Below are positions 13,510 to 13,669 of a DNA stretch of 13,669 nucleotides, piece by piece (position 1 is the stretch's first letter; each line of letters starts with the position of its first letter). The position numbers and the translations under genes are program-made. Under the pieces are notes generated by a model. It had not been told where the DNA came from and searched no databases. It worked only from the letters and a program-made list of their open reading frames with translations. Source of the DNA: Candidatus Dormiibacterota bacterium (lineage in GTDB: Bacteria; Chloroflexota; Dormibacteria; Aeolococcales; Bog-877); the NCBI GenBank assembly GCA_030038765.1, contig JASHRA010000030.1, positions 1 to 13,669 on the forward strand, in the 5' to 3' direction.

Positions 13510-13669
13510 TCAGGACGCTTCCGGCCGCAGCGCGCGCCCGGCCAGGGTGGCCAGGTGGCCGAGGGCGCTGGCCGCGATCACCAGCCCCAGGGCCAGCTCC
13601 AGGGGCCCGGCCGGCCCCCCGGCCAGGACCACCAGGGAGGACGCGCCCAAGGCCAGGGCGCTGGCCACG
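13510..13669 (-). CDS. C-terminal end of an unidentified membrane protein (5' end outside window)
   Basis: An open minus-strand frame enters from the right edge and ends at TGA (13512-13510), leaving 52 residues in view. They are strongly hydrophobic and Ala/Leu/Gly-rich, with two probable membrane helices (around VASALALGASSLVVLA and LELALGLVIAASALGHLATLA) and a short basic tail, GRALRPEAS. The composition and third-position GC bias look like coding sequence. Convergence with the flippase-like gene across a hairpin is typical of a gene end. The family cannot be recognised from this fragment, and a chance open frame in GC-rich DNA cannot be fully excluded. Confidence 0.5.
   Translation of the reverse strand, partial: VASALALGASSLVVLAGGPAGPLELALGLVIAASALGHLATLAGRALRPEAS

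Noticed and set aside
1..13669. Search for CRISPR arrays, tRNA/rRNA genes, insertion sequences, phage or toxin-antitoxin genes
   Set aside because: No spaced direct repeats, tRNA-like cloverleaf, transposase motifs or terminal inverted repeats were seen. The window is explained by glycan genes, trpS and one partial membrane protein.

Overview
The window comes from a high-GC bacterial chromosome (about 70% GC by eye, with strong G/C third-position bias). GTG starts predominate and TTG is used at least once. At the ends of the apparent transcription units, -10-like hexamers sit only 7-8 nt from the start codon, which suggests leaderless mRNAs. This combination fits Actinobacteriota, Chloroflexota or Dormibacterota-like lineages. 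The sequence alone does not settle the phylum.

Almost everything lies on the minus strand and is read from right to left. It forms a surface-polysaccharide locus of the Wzx/Wzy type built around dTDP-L-rhamnose. From right to left the layout is: the 3' end of an unidentified membrane-protein gene (13510-13669, cut by the window edge); a lone plus-strand gene for a flippase-like (UPF0104/LPG_synthase_TM) membrane protein (12369-13463); a 91-bp divergent promoter region; a membrane-embedded, cellulose-synthase-like family 2 glycosyltransferase (10673-12277); trpS (9629-10645); and then a tightly packed polysaccharide operon. The operon order is O-antigen ligase/polymerase-like protein (8326-9567), Wzx-like flippase (6843-8315), polyprenyl-phosphate sugar-1-phosphate transferase (5387-6853), rmlA (4271-5332), a divergent rmlC (3670-4248), rmlB (2598-3668), rmlD (1710-2588), and two family 2 glycosyltransferases (808-1707, and 1-808 running off the left edge).

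The genes fit one pathway. RmlA, RmlB, RmlC and RmlD would turn glucose-1-phosphate and dTTP into dTDP-L-rhamnose. The phosphotransferase would load the first sugar onto undecaprenyl phosphate. The two soluble GT2 enzymes resemble rhamnosyltransferases and would extend the repeat unit. The Wzx-like protein would flip it, and the ligase-family protein would polymerise or transfer it. No chain-length regulator (Wzz) or export kinase/phosphatase is seen, so the locus probably continues to the left.

No phage, IS element, CRISPR array, tRNA or rRNA was seen. The most notable observations are the repeated leaderless-type promoter layout at four gene starts, a GATTG-AGA-CAATC inverted repeat in the divergent promoter region, trpS lying inside the glycan locus, and an RmlC whose normally conserved RGLHxQ segment is replaced.
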